DNA of 64,000 nucleotides. Origin: Afipia sp. Its GTDB lineage: Bacteria > Pseudomonadota > Alphaproteobacteria > Rhizobiales > Xanthobacteraceae. The stretch spans positions 1 to 64,000 of the forward strand of contig JAFVHU010000006.1 in the NCBI GenBank assembly GCA_017474385.1. Direction: 5' to 3'. Positions 26,285-34,319 of this stretch are shown piece after piece. Within the stretch, counting starts at the first letter, position 1; every line of letters starts with the position of its first letter. The notes under the pieces are model-generated. The model was not told the DNA's origin and ran no database searches. It saw nothing but the letters and a program-made list of their open reading frames with translations. A program made the position numbers and the translations under genes.

Positions 26285-26626
26285 ATGGGTTTTAAGGAGC
26301 CAAGTTTTGCGGATCGGCAAGCCGCCGCGCAGAACGCCAGAAAGAGCATTCTCGAGAAGTTCAAGGCCAAGCCGGGCCCTGATGATCCTGCGGTCCTGAA
26401 GAAGGCTGCCGAGCGGCAGGCGCAAGCCGCTGCGCGCGCGGAGGCGCAGAAGCTGCGCGAGGCTGCCCGGATTGAAAAGCTGGCGCGCGAAGCCGAACTC
26501 GCGGCGCAGGCCGCGGCAGAAGCCCGCCGTCTTCAGGCGGAAAAGGAAGCTGCGGAAGCGGCTCTGAAAGCCGAACAAAAGGCCGCGCGCGACGCGCGCT
26601 ACGCTGCGCGCAAGAAAAAGAAGTAA
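26285..26626 (+). CDS. DUF6481-like Lys/Ala-rich coiled-coil protein
   Basis: 113 residues. The opening MGFKEPSFADRQAAAQNARKSILEKFKAKPGPDDPAVLKK matches a small alphaproteobacterial family I know as DUF6481. The rest is a continuous Ala/Glu/Arg helix (coiled coil) ending in RYAARKKKK. Strongly basic tail suggests nucleic-acid contact, but the function is unknown. Confidence 0.8.
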   Translation: MGFKEPSFADRQAAAQNARKSILEKFKAKPGPDDPAVLKKAAERQAQAAARAEAQKLREAARIEKLAREAELAAQAAAEARRLQAEKEAAEAALKAEQKAARDARYAARKKKK

Positions 26627-26658
26627 CGCGGCCCCCGCGACGAAAACTGGAAACACGA

Positions 26659-26685
26659 CAGGCTCGCCCGTTCAGAGCGAGCCTG
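26659..26685. terminator. Hairpin between convergent small genes
   Basis: Stem CAGGCTCGC/GCGAGCCTG with a nine-base loop, located between the stops of the DUF6481-like and MXKDX genes. No clear T run on either side, so termination is only inferred. Confidence 0.5.
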
Positions 26686-26712
26686 CGGAAGAGCAAAAGA
26701 CGGGATGAAGAT

Positions 26713-26940
26713 TTACTTCTTCATCTCGTCTTTTTTCATGCCGTCCTTGGCCATGCTGTCTTTCTTCATGCCATCCTTCGACATGGTATCTTTCTTCATG
26801 CCGTCCTTTGACATCGCATCTTCCTTCTTCATGCCATCCTTGGACATCTTATCCTGAGCGAAGGCCGCCGGAGCGAACGCCAGGCCAAGCGAAAGAATTG
26901 CAGCGGTGGCGCCGAGCGCGAAACGTGTGGTGCGTGCCAT
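26713..26940 (-). CDS. Pentapeptide MXKDX repeat protein
   Basis: 75 residues: a Sec signal (MARTTRFALGATAAILSLGLAFAPAAFA) followed by QDKMSKDGMKKEDAMSKDGMKKD and more units, ten or so repeats of M-x-K-D-x to the end. This is the family annotated as penta_MxKDx. Mature protein is almost purely Met, Lys, Asp and Gly, periplasmic, and methionine-rich. Function is not established; metal (copper) binding through Met is a reasonable guess. The start at 26940 is set by the signal peptide. Confidence 0.9.
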   Translation of the reverse strand: MARTTRFALGATAAILSLGLAFAPAAFAQDKMSKDGMKKEDAMSKDGMKKDTMSKDGMKKDSMAKDGMKKDEMKK

Positions 26941-27228
26941 GTAAGTCCGTCCTCTCGATTTCGTTTTCTGGTGCGACAAAGGTCGCCTCAATGTCTTCGA
27001 TGAGAAGCCAGCTTCGTTACCCGCGCGCGGAAGATAATTTTCGGACTGCAATTTTCCCGGATCTTTCCAACCTTCACGGCGGCACGCGCCGAAAGTATAG
27101 ACTCGTTCGCGACGTAGTGCGGTGCAGCAACGGTAGCATTGCGCGGACAACTGGGTCAGAATGACGCACGCCCGCTAACCAGCGCAAAGCGCTGACTGAA
27201 AAGCAAAAAGACGCCAGGGAGAGACTCC

Positions 27229-28239
27229 ATGCTTACGCGCCGCCACCTTCTCGCGACCACGCTTGCCGCCCCCGCCATTCTCCGCTTCGGCCCCGCACAG
27301 GCCGCAACCACCCTCAAGATCTCGCATCAGTTTCCCGGCGGCACCATTGACAAGGGCGACTTTCGCGATCGGCTGACGCGCGTGTTCGCGGCGGAAGTTG
27401 GCAAGCGCAGCGGTGGCGAGATCGTAGCCGAGGTCTATCCGGGATCGTCGCTTATCAAGACCAACGCGCAGTTCTCGGCGATGCGCAAAGGCGCGCTCGA
27501 CATGAGCCTCTATCCCCTTCCCTATGCCGGCGGCGAATTGCCTGAAACCAACATCGGCCTGATGCCCGGTCTGGTGTCGAGCTACGATCAGGGCCTGCGG
27601 TGGAAGAACAAGCCGGTGGGCAAGGCGCTCACCGACTTCCTTGCCGACAAGGGCATCATGCTCATCACCTGGGTGTGGCAGGCCGGCGGCGTCGCCAGCC
27701 GGACGCGGCCGCTGGTTGCGCCGGAGGATGCCAAGGGCCTGAAGGTGCGCGGCGGATCGCGCGAGATGGACATGGTGCTTCAGACCGCGGGCGCGGCCGT
27801 GCTGTCGGTGCCGTCGAACGAAATCTACGCGGCAATGCAGACCGGCGCATGCGACGCAGGCATCACGTCATCGACCAGCCTGATCTCGTTCCGGCTCGAG
27901 GAAGTGGCCAAGCATCTGACGTCGGGCGCTGGTCAGTCGTACTGGTTCATGCTCGAACCGCTGATGATGTCGAAGGCGATCTTCGACAAGCTGCCGAAGA
28001 ACCAGCAGGACATCATCCTGACCGTCGGCGCCGAAATGGAGGCCTTCGGCCGCAAGGGCGCCCAGGACGACGACGTCGAAGTGGCGAAGGTCTATGAGAA
28101 GGCCGGCGCCAAGGTCAGCGCGCTGGATGCCACGATTGTCGGCAAATGGCGCGACATCGCCCGCGACACCGCATGGAAGGACTATTCGGGCAAGACCGCG
28201 ACGTCCGCCAATCTGATGAAGCTCGCGGCCGACGCATGA
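27229..28239 (+). CDS. TRAP transporter substrate-binding protein (DctP family)
   Basis: Periplasmic binding protein of 336 residues. It begins with a twin-arginine-like signal MLTRRHLLATTLAAPAILRFGPAQA. Seen in the mature part: LKISHQFPGGTIDKGDFRD, AEVYPGSSLIKTNAQFSAMRKGALDMSLYPL, the carboxylate-binding arginine region LKVRGGSREMDMVLQTAGA, and VPSNEIYAAMQTGACDAGITS. First gene of a three-gene operon. Typical ligands are carboxylates; the substrate here is not determinable. Confidence 0.93.
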   Translation: MLTRRHLLATTLAAPAILRFGPAQAATTLKISHQFPGGTIDKGDFRDRLTRVFAAEVGKRSGGEIVAEVYPGSSLIKTNAQFSAMRKGALDMSLYPLPYAGGELPETNIGLMPGLVSSYDQGLRWKNKPVGKALTDFLADKGIMLITWVWQAGGVASRTRPLVAPEDAKGLKVRGGSREMDMVLQTAGAAVLSVPSNEIYAAMQTGACDAGITSSTSLISFRLEEVAKHLTSGAGQSYWFMLEPLMMSKAIFDKLPKNQQDIILTVGAEMEAFGRKGAQDDDVEVAKVYEKAGAKVSALDATIVGKWRDIARDTAWKDYSGKTATSANLMKLAADA

Positions 28240-28790
28240 TGCACGGTTCGGTTGAGGACCAGCGCGAGCTGGTCACCCCGGCCTCGAGCAATCCGCTCCT
28301 GGCCGGGTTTGAGCGTGCGTTAGCGCTTTGCAATCGCGTCATCGTCGTGCTGGCATCAATCGCGCTTATTCTGGCGTGCCTGATCCTGAGCTACAGCGTC
28401 TTGACGCGCAGCATCTTCCACAGCGCGACCTACTGGCAGGACGAAGCCGCCGTCTTCCTCTTGGTCGGCGCGACCTTCATGACCGCGGCTTTCGTGCAAA
28501 GTCAGCGCGGCCATATCGGCATCGAAGCCTTCGTCGGCATTCTGTCGCCAACCGCAAACTGGATACGCCTCATCCTGGTCGATATCGCGAGTCTCGCGTT
28601 CTGCGCCTTCTTTGCGTGGAAGTCCTGGACGCTGGCCCATGAAGCGTGGGTGGACGGTCAGGTTTCCAACTCGATGTGGAGCCCGCCGCTTGCGATCCCT
28701 TACGTCCTGATGGCTGCGGGCATAACGCTGCTGTGCGTCCAGATCCTGCTCCAGATCATCACTTCTTTCGGCAAGGCTCCGCGTTCATGA
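28236..28790 (+). CDS. TRAP transporter small permease (DctQ family)
   Basis: 184 residues with four hydrophobic helices (VIVVLASIALILACLILSYSV, AVFLLVGATFMTAAFV, WIRLILVDIASLAFCAFFAW, IPYVLMAAGITLLCVQILLQI). The motif YWQDEAAVFLLVGATF, with the conserved E in helix 2, is typical of DctQ. Starts by ATGA overlap with the binding-protein stop. Confidence 0.92.
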   Translation: MMHGSVEDQRELVTPASSNPLLAGFERALALCNRVIVVLASIALILACLILSYSVLTRSIFHSATYWQDEAAVFLLVGATFMTAAFVQSQRGHIGIEAFVGILSPTANWIRLILVDIASLAFCAFFAWKSWTLAHEAWVDGQVSNSMWSPPLAIPYVLMAAGITLLCVQILLQIITSFGKAPRS

Positions 28791-30145
28791 CCGTTCTTGG
28801 AATTGGCATCAGCTACGGGATCGCCACCCTCGCCGCGATGTTTTCCGGCATGCCGATCGCATTTGCGCTGGGCGCCGTCGCGGTCGTGTTCATGGCGATC
28901 TACATGCCGTCGGCATCGCTCGATACGGTGACGCAGAACGTCTATGAGGAGATGGCGTCGATCACCCTGCTCTCCATCCCACTGTTCATCCTCAAGGGCG
29001 CGGCGATCGGCAAGTCCCGCGCGGGGCAGGACCTCTACTCGGCCCTGCACGCCTGGCTGCACAAGGTGCCCGGCGGTCTCGGCGTCGCCAATGTCTTCGC
29101 CTGCGCGCTGTTCGCGGCCATGGCGGGATCGTCGCCCGCGACGTGCTCGGCCATCGGTTCGGCCGGCATTCCCGAGATGCGCAAGCGCGGTTACTCCGGC
29201 GGATTCGCAGCCGGGATCATCGCGGCCGGCGGCACGCTCGGCATTCTGCTGCCGCCGTCGATCACCATGATCCTGTTCGCCGTGGCGGCGGAAAAATCGC
29301 TGGGGCGGTTGTTCCTTGCCGGCATCGGCCCAGGATTGCTGCTGGTCTCGCTGTTCGGCTTCTACGCCGTGTATCGGTTCCGCAAGGAGTACGCCGCCGC
29401 CAAGGTGGCCTATGAAGCGACCGGCGCGAACTCACCGATCCTGGCGCACGACGATTTCACCATGGCGGAGCGCTTCAATGCGCTGCCGCGCGTGCTGCCG
29501 TTCATCATCCTGCTGACCGGCGTGATGATCGCGCTCTATGGCGGCTACGCCACGCCATCGGAGACCGCCGGGCTCGGTGGTCTGCTGGCGCTGTTGCTGA
29601 TCGCCTTGATTTACAGCGTCTGGAAACCGGCGGACCTCTCGCCGATCCTGACCTCGACGATCCGCGAGTCCACCATGCTGATGATGATCATCGGCATGTC
29701 GCTGCTCTACTCGTACGTCATGAGCTATCTGACGATCTCGCAATCGGCTGCGAACGCCATCGTGGCGATGCAACTGCCGAAATGGGAACTGCTCGCGGCC
29801 ATTCTCGGCATGGTGATCGTGCTCGGCTTCTTCTTGCCGCCGGTGTCGATCATCCTGATGACCGCCCCCATCATTCTGCCGCCGCTGCGCGCTGCGGGTT
29901 TCGACATCATCTGGTTCGGCGTGGTCATGACCATCGTCATGGAGATGGGGCTGATTCATCCCCCGGTGGGGTTGAACATCTTTGTCATCCGCAACGTCGC
30001 GCCCGACATTCCGCTCAGCGAAGTCATCTGGGGTACGCTGCCATTCGTGCTGCTGATGTTCTTCGCCGTGCTGTTGCTGTGCTTCTTCCCCGGCATCTCA
30101 ACATGGTTGCCCGATCTGGTGATGGGGCCGGAGTCGGTCCGTTAA
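28787..30145 (+). CDS. TRAP transporter large permease (DctM family)
   Basis: 452 residues with about twelve hydrophobic helices. Seen: SGMPIAFALGAVAVVF, ALFAAMAGSSPATCSAIGSAGIPEMRKRGYSGGFAAGIIAAGGTLGILLPPSITMILF (the DctM signature) and VVMTIVMEMGLIHPPVGLNIFVIRN. ATGA overlap with the small permease. Its stop shares TTAA with the convergent TetR gene, so no terminator space exists between them. Confidence 0.93.
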   Translation: MTVLGIGISYGIATLAAMFSGMPIAFALGAVAVVFMAIYMPSASLDTVTQNVYEEMASITLLSIPLFILKGAAIGKSRAGQDLYSALHAWLHKVPGGLGVANVFACALFAAMAGSSPATCSAIGSAGIPEMRKRGYSGGFAAGIIAAGGTLGILLPPSITMILFAVAAEKSLGRLFLAGIGPGLLLVSLFGFYAVYRFRKEYAAAKVAYEATGANSPILAHDDFTMAERFNALPRVLPFIILLTGVMIALYGGYATPSETAGLGGLLALLLIALIYSVWKPADLSPILTSTIRESTMLMMIIGMSLLYSYVMSYLTISQSAANAIVAMQLPKWELLAAILGMVIVLGFFLPPVSIILMTAPIILPPLRAAGFDIIWFGVVMTIVMEMGLIHPPVGLNIFVIRNVAPDIPLSEVIWGTLPFVLLMFFAVLLLCFFPGISTWLPDLVMGPESVR

Positions 30146-30891
30146 GCGCGCGCGCGGCTGCCCGCCGTCGCGCGCTTTGAAGGCCGGGAAGTTTTCTGCT
30201 TGGCAGCAGTCGCCCCCGCCTTGACGGCCCGGATTTTAACAACCTCGACCGGAGCGGCCGGCTTTCTTGCGAACCGCGCCAGGACTGCGCGAACGTCGGC
30301 CTGCATCTGCGCGATGGCATCTGCGTCGCCGGCCAGATGTTTGAGCAGGCATTGCTGAAACAGTCCGTCGAAAACGGCGTAAAGCACCGCCGGCGTCATC
30401 TGCTGGGGTTCGCCGGTCAGTTCCGAGAAACGGCTCATGATCCGCCAGATCATGTTCTCAAGGCTCTTGTCGATTTCCAGAACGTCTGCCCGGAACTCTT
30501 CCTCGAACAACGACTGCGAGCGCAGGTCGTACCAGAGCCGGTGCATCTGCGCGTCGTTGCGGACAGTCTCGCTCAGTGCGGCGATAAACCCCTCAAGTAG
30601 TTCGTCATAGGTTTTCGCGCCCGCGACAACCTCGTCATAACGCGTGACGCACACCGCCTTGTAATGGCGGACGCAGCACGTCATCAGGTCGACTTTGTCC
30701 TTGAAATAGTAATGCAGCACGCCGTGCGAGAAGATCGAGTTCTGCGCGATCTCGCGCAGACTGGTCTTCGCATATCCGAGTTCAGACAGCGTCTGGAGTG
30801 CAGCCTGTGCCAGTTCAGCGCGTCGCTCAGCGAACTTGTCGACGCGCGGCCCGTTGATGCGGTCGACTTTTTCAATCGTGGCCGAAGCCAT
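30142..30891 (-). CDS. TetR-family transcriptional regulator
   Basis: 249 residues. The helix-turn-helix is ELGYAKTSLREIAQNSIFSHGVLHYYFKDKVDLM (about residues 37-70). The C-terminal ligand domain is long and ends in a basic Lys/Arg/Ala tail (KQKTSRPSKRATAGSRARA), unusual for the family. It is divergent from the SDR gene and convergent with the TRAP operon. Two palindromes in its upstream region (30947-30958 and 31066-31079) are candidate operators. Confidence 0.88.
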   Translation of the reverse strand: MASATIEKVDRINGPRVDKFAERRAELAQAALQTLSELGYAKTSLREIAQNSIFSHGVLHYYFKDKVDLMTCCVRHYKAVCVTRYDEVVAGAKTYDELLEGFIAALSETVRNDAQMHRLWYDLRSQSLFEEEFRADVLEIDKSLENMIWRIMSRFSELTGEPQQMTPAVLYAVFDGLFQQCLLKHLAGDADAIAQMQADVRAVLARFARKPAAPVEVVKIRAVKAGATAAKQKTSRPSKRATAGSRARA

Positions 30892-30946
30892 TGTTTCTCA
30901 GCCTTTCAAATCCCCGTCTCAGGGATAACACCGGATCGCATGAGAT

Positions 30947-30958
30947 CAAGATATCTTG
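30947..30958. promoter_or_regulatory. Candidate TetR operator 1
   Basis: Perfect 12-base palindrome CAAGATATCTTG, 56 bases before the tetR start codon. Confidence 0.45.
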
Positions 30959-31044
30959 TGCATCAGTCCGAAATCTCCGCGAGGCAGTTCCCGAGAACCG
31001 CACAGCACAAGAAAAGATGGACTGGACATCTGACCAGTATTTTC

Positions 31045-31079
31045 TTGACGATTGTATAAATTTTCTTGACAACTGTCAA
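31045..31079. promoter_or_regulatory. Candidate TetR operator 2 with -35 element
   Basis: TTCTTGAC..A.TGT occurs twice, 21 bases apart (two helical turns). The second copy is a perfect palindrome TTGACA-AC-TGTCAA (31066-31079) whose left arm is a consensus -35 box for rightward transcription. Confidence 0.5.
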
Positions 31080-31145
31080 AGACGAGCCTCTGATCGTGAT
31101 GTTCCCCGCCAAGAGGGATACGAGGAAAACATCAGGGAGGATAAA

Positions 31146-31262
31146 ATGCGGTTTGCAGGCACCTGCAAACGATCCATCGGTCCTGTCGCCAGCCTGACCT
31201 TCGGCGTTCTCCTGCTCCCGAAAACATTGCCGGGTATCACCGCGGCGACGCCGGACGATTAA
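31146..31262 (+). CDS. 38-residue leader-like small ORF
   Basis: Sequence MRFAGTCKRSIGPVASLTFGVLLLPKTLPGITAATPDD: basic start, hydrophobic core, then an AAT-type cleavage region, i.e. a signal-peptide look. A strong ribosome site CAGGGAGGATAAA precedes it. It sits downstream of the candidate operator and 135 bases before the SDR gene. It may be a true small secreted peptide, a leader, or the stub of a deleted binding-protein gene. Confidence 0.45.
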   Translation: MRFAGTCKRSIGPVASLTFGVLLLPKTLPGITAATPDD

Positions 31263-31397
31263 CGATCGAACGGAACGGCGGCAGCAGCCTGCCGTCACGA
31301 CAGCCCTCTTCTCACTGCAAAACAACTGAACGGCAGCGATCCCCGCTGACGAATGGCAGCGGCTTGCCTGCTCAACAAACAACCCGGAGGAAATTAC

Positions 31398-32201
31398 ATG
31401 AGCGTATTCAATCTGACCGGACGCAAGGCGTTGGTGACCGGCGGCGCACGCGGTCTCGGCGCCGGCATGGCCGAGGCCCTGACCAAAGCCGGTGCCTCGG
31501 TCGTGATCGGTGACGTGCTGACCGACCTCGGCCAGCAGACCGCAAAGGCGCTCTCCGCTGCCGGCGCCAAGGCAGACTTCGTCGCGCTCGATGTCACCGA
31601 CGATGCAAGCTGGGCCGCCGCCGTCGCGGCGACGATCTCCAAGCTCGGCGGCTTCGATATCCTCGTGAACAACGCAGGCATCGAAATCACGTCGCTGCTG
31701 GTAGACGCCAAGGCCGATGATTTGCAGCGCATGTGCAACGTCAACATTGTCGGGACCGCGCTCGGCATGAAGCACGCATTCCGCGCCATGCGTCCGGGCG
31801 GCGCGGCAGGCAAAGGCGGTGCAATCGTCAACATCGCGTCGGTCGCCGCCACCATCGCGTTCCCCGGCATCGCCGGTTACTCCGCCACGAAATCGGGAGT
31901 TGACCGCATGACCCGCGTCGGCGCGATGGAGGCCGGCAAGCTCGGCTACGGCGTGCGCGTGAACTGCATTTATCCGGGTCTGGTGCCGACCGACATGGGC
32001 ATGCAACTCGCGGGTGACGTGGTCGCGGCAGGACTTTATCCGAGCGGAGAAGCCGCCATTGGCGATGTCGTCGGCCAGACACCGCTCGGCCGTCTCGGCG
32101 AAATCCCCGATATGGCGGACGCAACAGTTTTCCTGTGTTCCGACGCCGCTCGCTTCATCACCGGCGCAGGACTGCCGGTCGATGGCGGAATGGGCATGTG
32201 A
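31398..32201 (+). CDS. Short-chain dehydrogenase/reductase (classical SDR)
   Basis: 267 residues from the ATG at 31398 with a CGGAGG ribosome site. Classical SDR layout: nucleotide-binding TGGARGLGAGMA (TGxxxGxG), D-V in LDVTDD, NNAG at NNAGIE, the catalytic Ser in IASVAATIAFPGIAGYSATKSGV with Tyr and Lys as YSATK, and the C-terminal GAGLPVDGGMGM. NAD preference is suggested by the acidic D in VVIGD. Co-directional with a saccharopine-dehydrogenase-like gene 51 bases later; both probably controlled by the divergent TetR. Substrate unknown. Confidence 0.9.
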   Translation: MSVFNLTGRKALVTGGARGLGAGMAEALTKAGASVVIGDVLTDLGQQTAKALSAAGAKADFVALDVTDDASWAAAVAATISKLGGFDILVNNAGIEITSLLVDAKADDLQRMCNVNIVGTALGMKHAFRAMRPGGAAGKGGAIVNIASVAATIAFPGIAGYSATKSGVDRMTRVGAMEAGKLGYGVRVNCIYPGLVPTDMGMQLAGDVVAAGLYPSGEAAIGDVVGQTPLGRLGEIPDMADATVFLCSDAARFITGAGLPVDGGMGM

Positions 32202-32252
32202 CGACGGTACCCGCTTGAACCTGGATTGCGCAACAGATCAAAGGAACACATC

Positions 32253-33374
32253 ATGACAACGAAAAGACCTGTCGTCGTATACGGCGTCTCTGGATACACC
32301 GGGCGGTTGGTGTGCGAGTATTTGCGTGAGTACAATATTCCCTTTATCGCGGCCGGCCGCGACAAGGCGAGAGTTCAGGCGGTCGTCGAAAAGATTCCCG
32401 GGATCGAGACCGCAGACTATGAAGTCGTCGAAGTCGCGCACAATGTGGAAGCGCTGACCAGCCTGTTTAGAGGCGCCAAGTTCGTCAGCAACATCGTCGG
32501 CCCCTTTATCGAATACGCTCCTGAAGTTGTCGAAGCCTGCCTGGCCGCCGGTTGCCATTATAGCGATACGACCGGCGAGCAGGATTGGGTCATGCTGGCG
32601 CAGGACCGCTGGGGCGCGAAGTTCGCCGAGAAAGGACTGCTGCTCGCGCCGAATATCGCGCAGATGTACACGACCGGCGAGATTGCCGCGAACATCTGCC
32701 TCGAAACTCCCGGCCTCGACACCCTCGACATTCAGGTGTTCTGGAAGGGCTTTCCGACTTACGCCTCGACGCAAACCATTTTCACCATACTCAAGGCGCA
32801 GTGGTATTATCTCGAACAGAACAAATACGTCGAATGGGATGTAACCGCCCGCGCCGACGTGGTGGTTCCCGGCCAGCATGAAACGGCGATTGCGGTACCT
32901 TGGGGCGGCACCGCGCATCCGGTCTGGTTCAAGAACGATCCGCGCGTCTCAAACTGCCGCGTACTCGGCGGCGTTCTTGCTCGCCCGGTGATGGAAGGCG
33001 TGGTGCAAACCACGCAGATGGTGAAAGAGAAAATCAAACCTCTTCCGCCGGCGGAACAAGAGAAGGCGCTGGCCGAAATCGCAGGGAGCTTGCAAGCCAG
33101 CATGCCGCCGCGCGAAAACCCACGCATCAACACCTCGATAGATTCCGTCTATGCGTCCGGTCCGCTAGGCCGCGCGCATTGTGTGATCCATGGAAATTGC
33201 AACTACAAGCAAACAGGCATGTTGCAAGCCTATGCGGCGTTCTCGTTGCTACAGATGCCGCCAAAGAAAGTTGGCTTCGCGTCGGGCTGCCAGGCGTTCG
33301 GGCATCGCGAATTGCTCGGCCAACTGCGCAGCTTCGGTCTGGTGATGAACCCGATCCTGACCGTTCATCAGTAA
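32253..33374 (+). CDS. Saccharopine dehydrogenase-like NAD(P)-binding oxidoreductase
   Basis: 373 residues from the ATG at 32253 (AAAGGAACACATC before it). The N-terminus VVVYGVSGYTGRLVCEYLREY is the G-x-x-G-x-x-G Rossmann motif of saccharopine dehydrogenase and trans-acting enoyl reductases. GPFIEYAPEVVEACLAAGCHYSDTTGE follows, a block conserved in this family. The C-terminal half (FWKGFPTYASTQTIF... GFASGCQAFGHRELLGQL) is less familiar. Not a lysine-pathway enzyme by context; a reductase acting with the upstream SDR is likely. Confidence 0.8.
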   Translation: MTTKRPVVVYGVSGYTGRLVCEYLREYNIPFIAAGRDKARVQAVVEKIPGIETADYEVVEVAHNVEALTSLFRGAKFVSNIVGPFIEYAPEVVEACLAAGCHYSDTTGEQDWVMLAQDRWGAKFAEKGLLLAPNIAQMYTTGEIAANICLETPGLDTLDIQVFWKGFPTYASTQTIFTILKAQWYYLEQNKYVEWDVTARADVVVPGQHETAIAVPWGGTAHPVWFKNDPRVSNCRVLGGVLARPVMEGVVQTTQMVKEKIKPLPPAEQEKALAEIAGSLQASMPPRENPRINTSIDSVYASGPLGRAHCVIHGNCNYKQTGMLQAYAAFSLLQMPPKKVGFASGCQAFGHRELLGQLRSFGLVMNPILTVHQ

Positions 33375-33387
33375 GACGAAGCATACT

Positions 33388-33409
33388 GGGGCGGCATTGC
33401 CGCCGCCCC
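33388..33409. terminator. Hairpin between convergent genes
   Basis: Stem GGGGCGGC/GCCGCCCC with a six-base loop, between the stops at 33374 and 33414. No T run on either side, so a terminator is likely but not certain. Confidence 0.55.
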
Positions 33410-33413
33410 GGCT

Positions 33414-34316
33414 CTAACCGCGCGCCTTGGCGTTGAGCGCGGACGCAACGCGGCTCACCGGCGACTTGCCGAGGAACTTGGCAATGTCGTTGGTGGCGGC
33501 CACAAGCTGCTTCATGTCCACGCCGGTCTGAACCCCCATGCCTTCCAGCATATAGACAACATCCTCGGTCGCGACATTGCCGGTCGCGCCGGGCGCATAG
33601 GGACAGCCGCCGAGACCGCCGGCCGCGGAATCGATCACGCGCGCGCCCTCTTCCAGACCCGCGTAGAGATTGGCGAGCGCCTGTCCGTACGTGTCGTGGA
33701 AGTGCATGCCGAGGTTCTGCATCGGCACTTCCGCCGCGACCGCGCGCAGCAACTGCCGCGCCTTCGACGGCGTGCCGACACCGATGGTGTCGCCGAGCGA
33801 GACCTCGTAGCAGCCGAGATCCCATAGCTTCTTTGTCACGGCCACAACTGCGGACGGTTTGACCTCGCCGTCATAGGGACAGCCGAGCACGCAGGAGACG
33901 TAGCCGCGGACCTTGATGCCGTCAGCCTTGGCGCGCTCGATCACCGGCACAAAGCGCTGGATCGATTCCGCGACGGTGCAATTGATGTTGGCTTTCGAGA
34001 ATCCTTCCGAGGCCGATGCGAATACGGCGATCACTTTCGCGCCCGCAGCCTTCGCGGCCTCGTAACCCTTCTCATTGGGAACGAGAACATGGAATTCGTA
34101 GCCGGGATGGTGGTCGACAGCACGCAGCACCTGATCGGAACTGACCATCTGCGGGATGGCCTTCGGCGACACGAAGCTGCCGACCTCGATGGTGTGCAGG
34201 CCCGCTTTCACGAGATTTTCGATGAACGCGATCCGCGCCTCGGCCGAGACCGGCGTCTTTTCATTTTGCAGCCCGTCGCGCGGGCCGACTTCAACAATGC
34301 GGACCTGATCGCTCAT
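33414..34316 (-). CDS. liuE: Hydroxymethylglutaryl-CoA lyase
   Basis: 300 residues. Cleaves HMG-CoA to acetyl-CoA and acetoacetate, the last step of leucine breakdown. Seen: VEVGPRDGLQNE with the catalytic Arg, EVGSFVSPKAIPQM, the metal His pair in MHFHDTYGQALAN, and GLGGCPYAPGATGNVATEDV with the active-site Cys. Last gene of the liu block, three bases after the carboxylase alpha gene. Confidence 0.94.
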   Translation of the reverse strand: MSDQVRIVEVGPRDGLQNEKTPVSAEARIAFIENLVKAGLHTIEVGSFVSPKAIPQMVSSDQVLRAVDHHPGYEFHVLVPNEKGYEAAKAAGAKVIAVFASASEGFSKANINCTVAESIQRFVPVIERAKADGIKVRGYVSCVLGCPYDGEVKPSAVVAVTKKLWDLGCYEVSLGDTIGVGTPSKARQLLRAVAAEVPMQNLGMHFHDTYGQALANLYAGLEEGARVIDSAAGGLGGCPYAPGATGNVATEDVVYMLEGMGVQTGVDMKQLVAATNDIAKFLGKSPVSRVASALNAKARG

Positions 34317-34319
34317 AAA

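Noticed and set aside
26713-26860. Periodic 15-18 base repeats suggestive of a CRISPR
   Set aside because: The period is codon-based within the MXKDX reading frame; no spacers.
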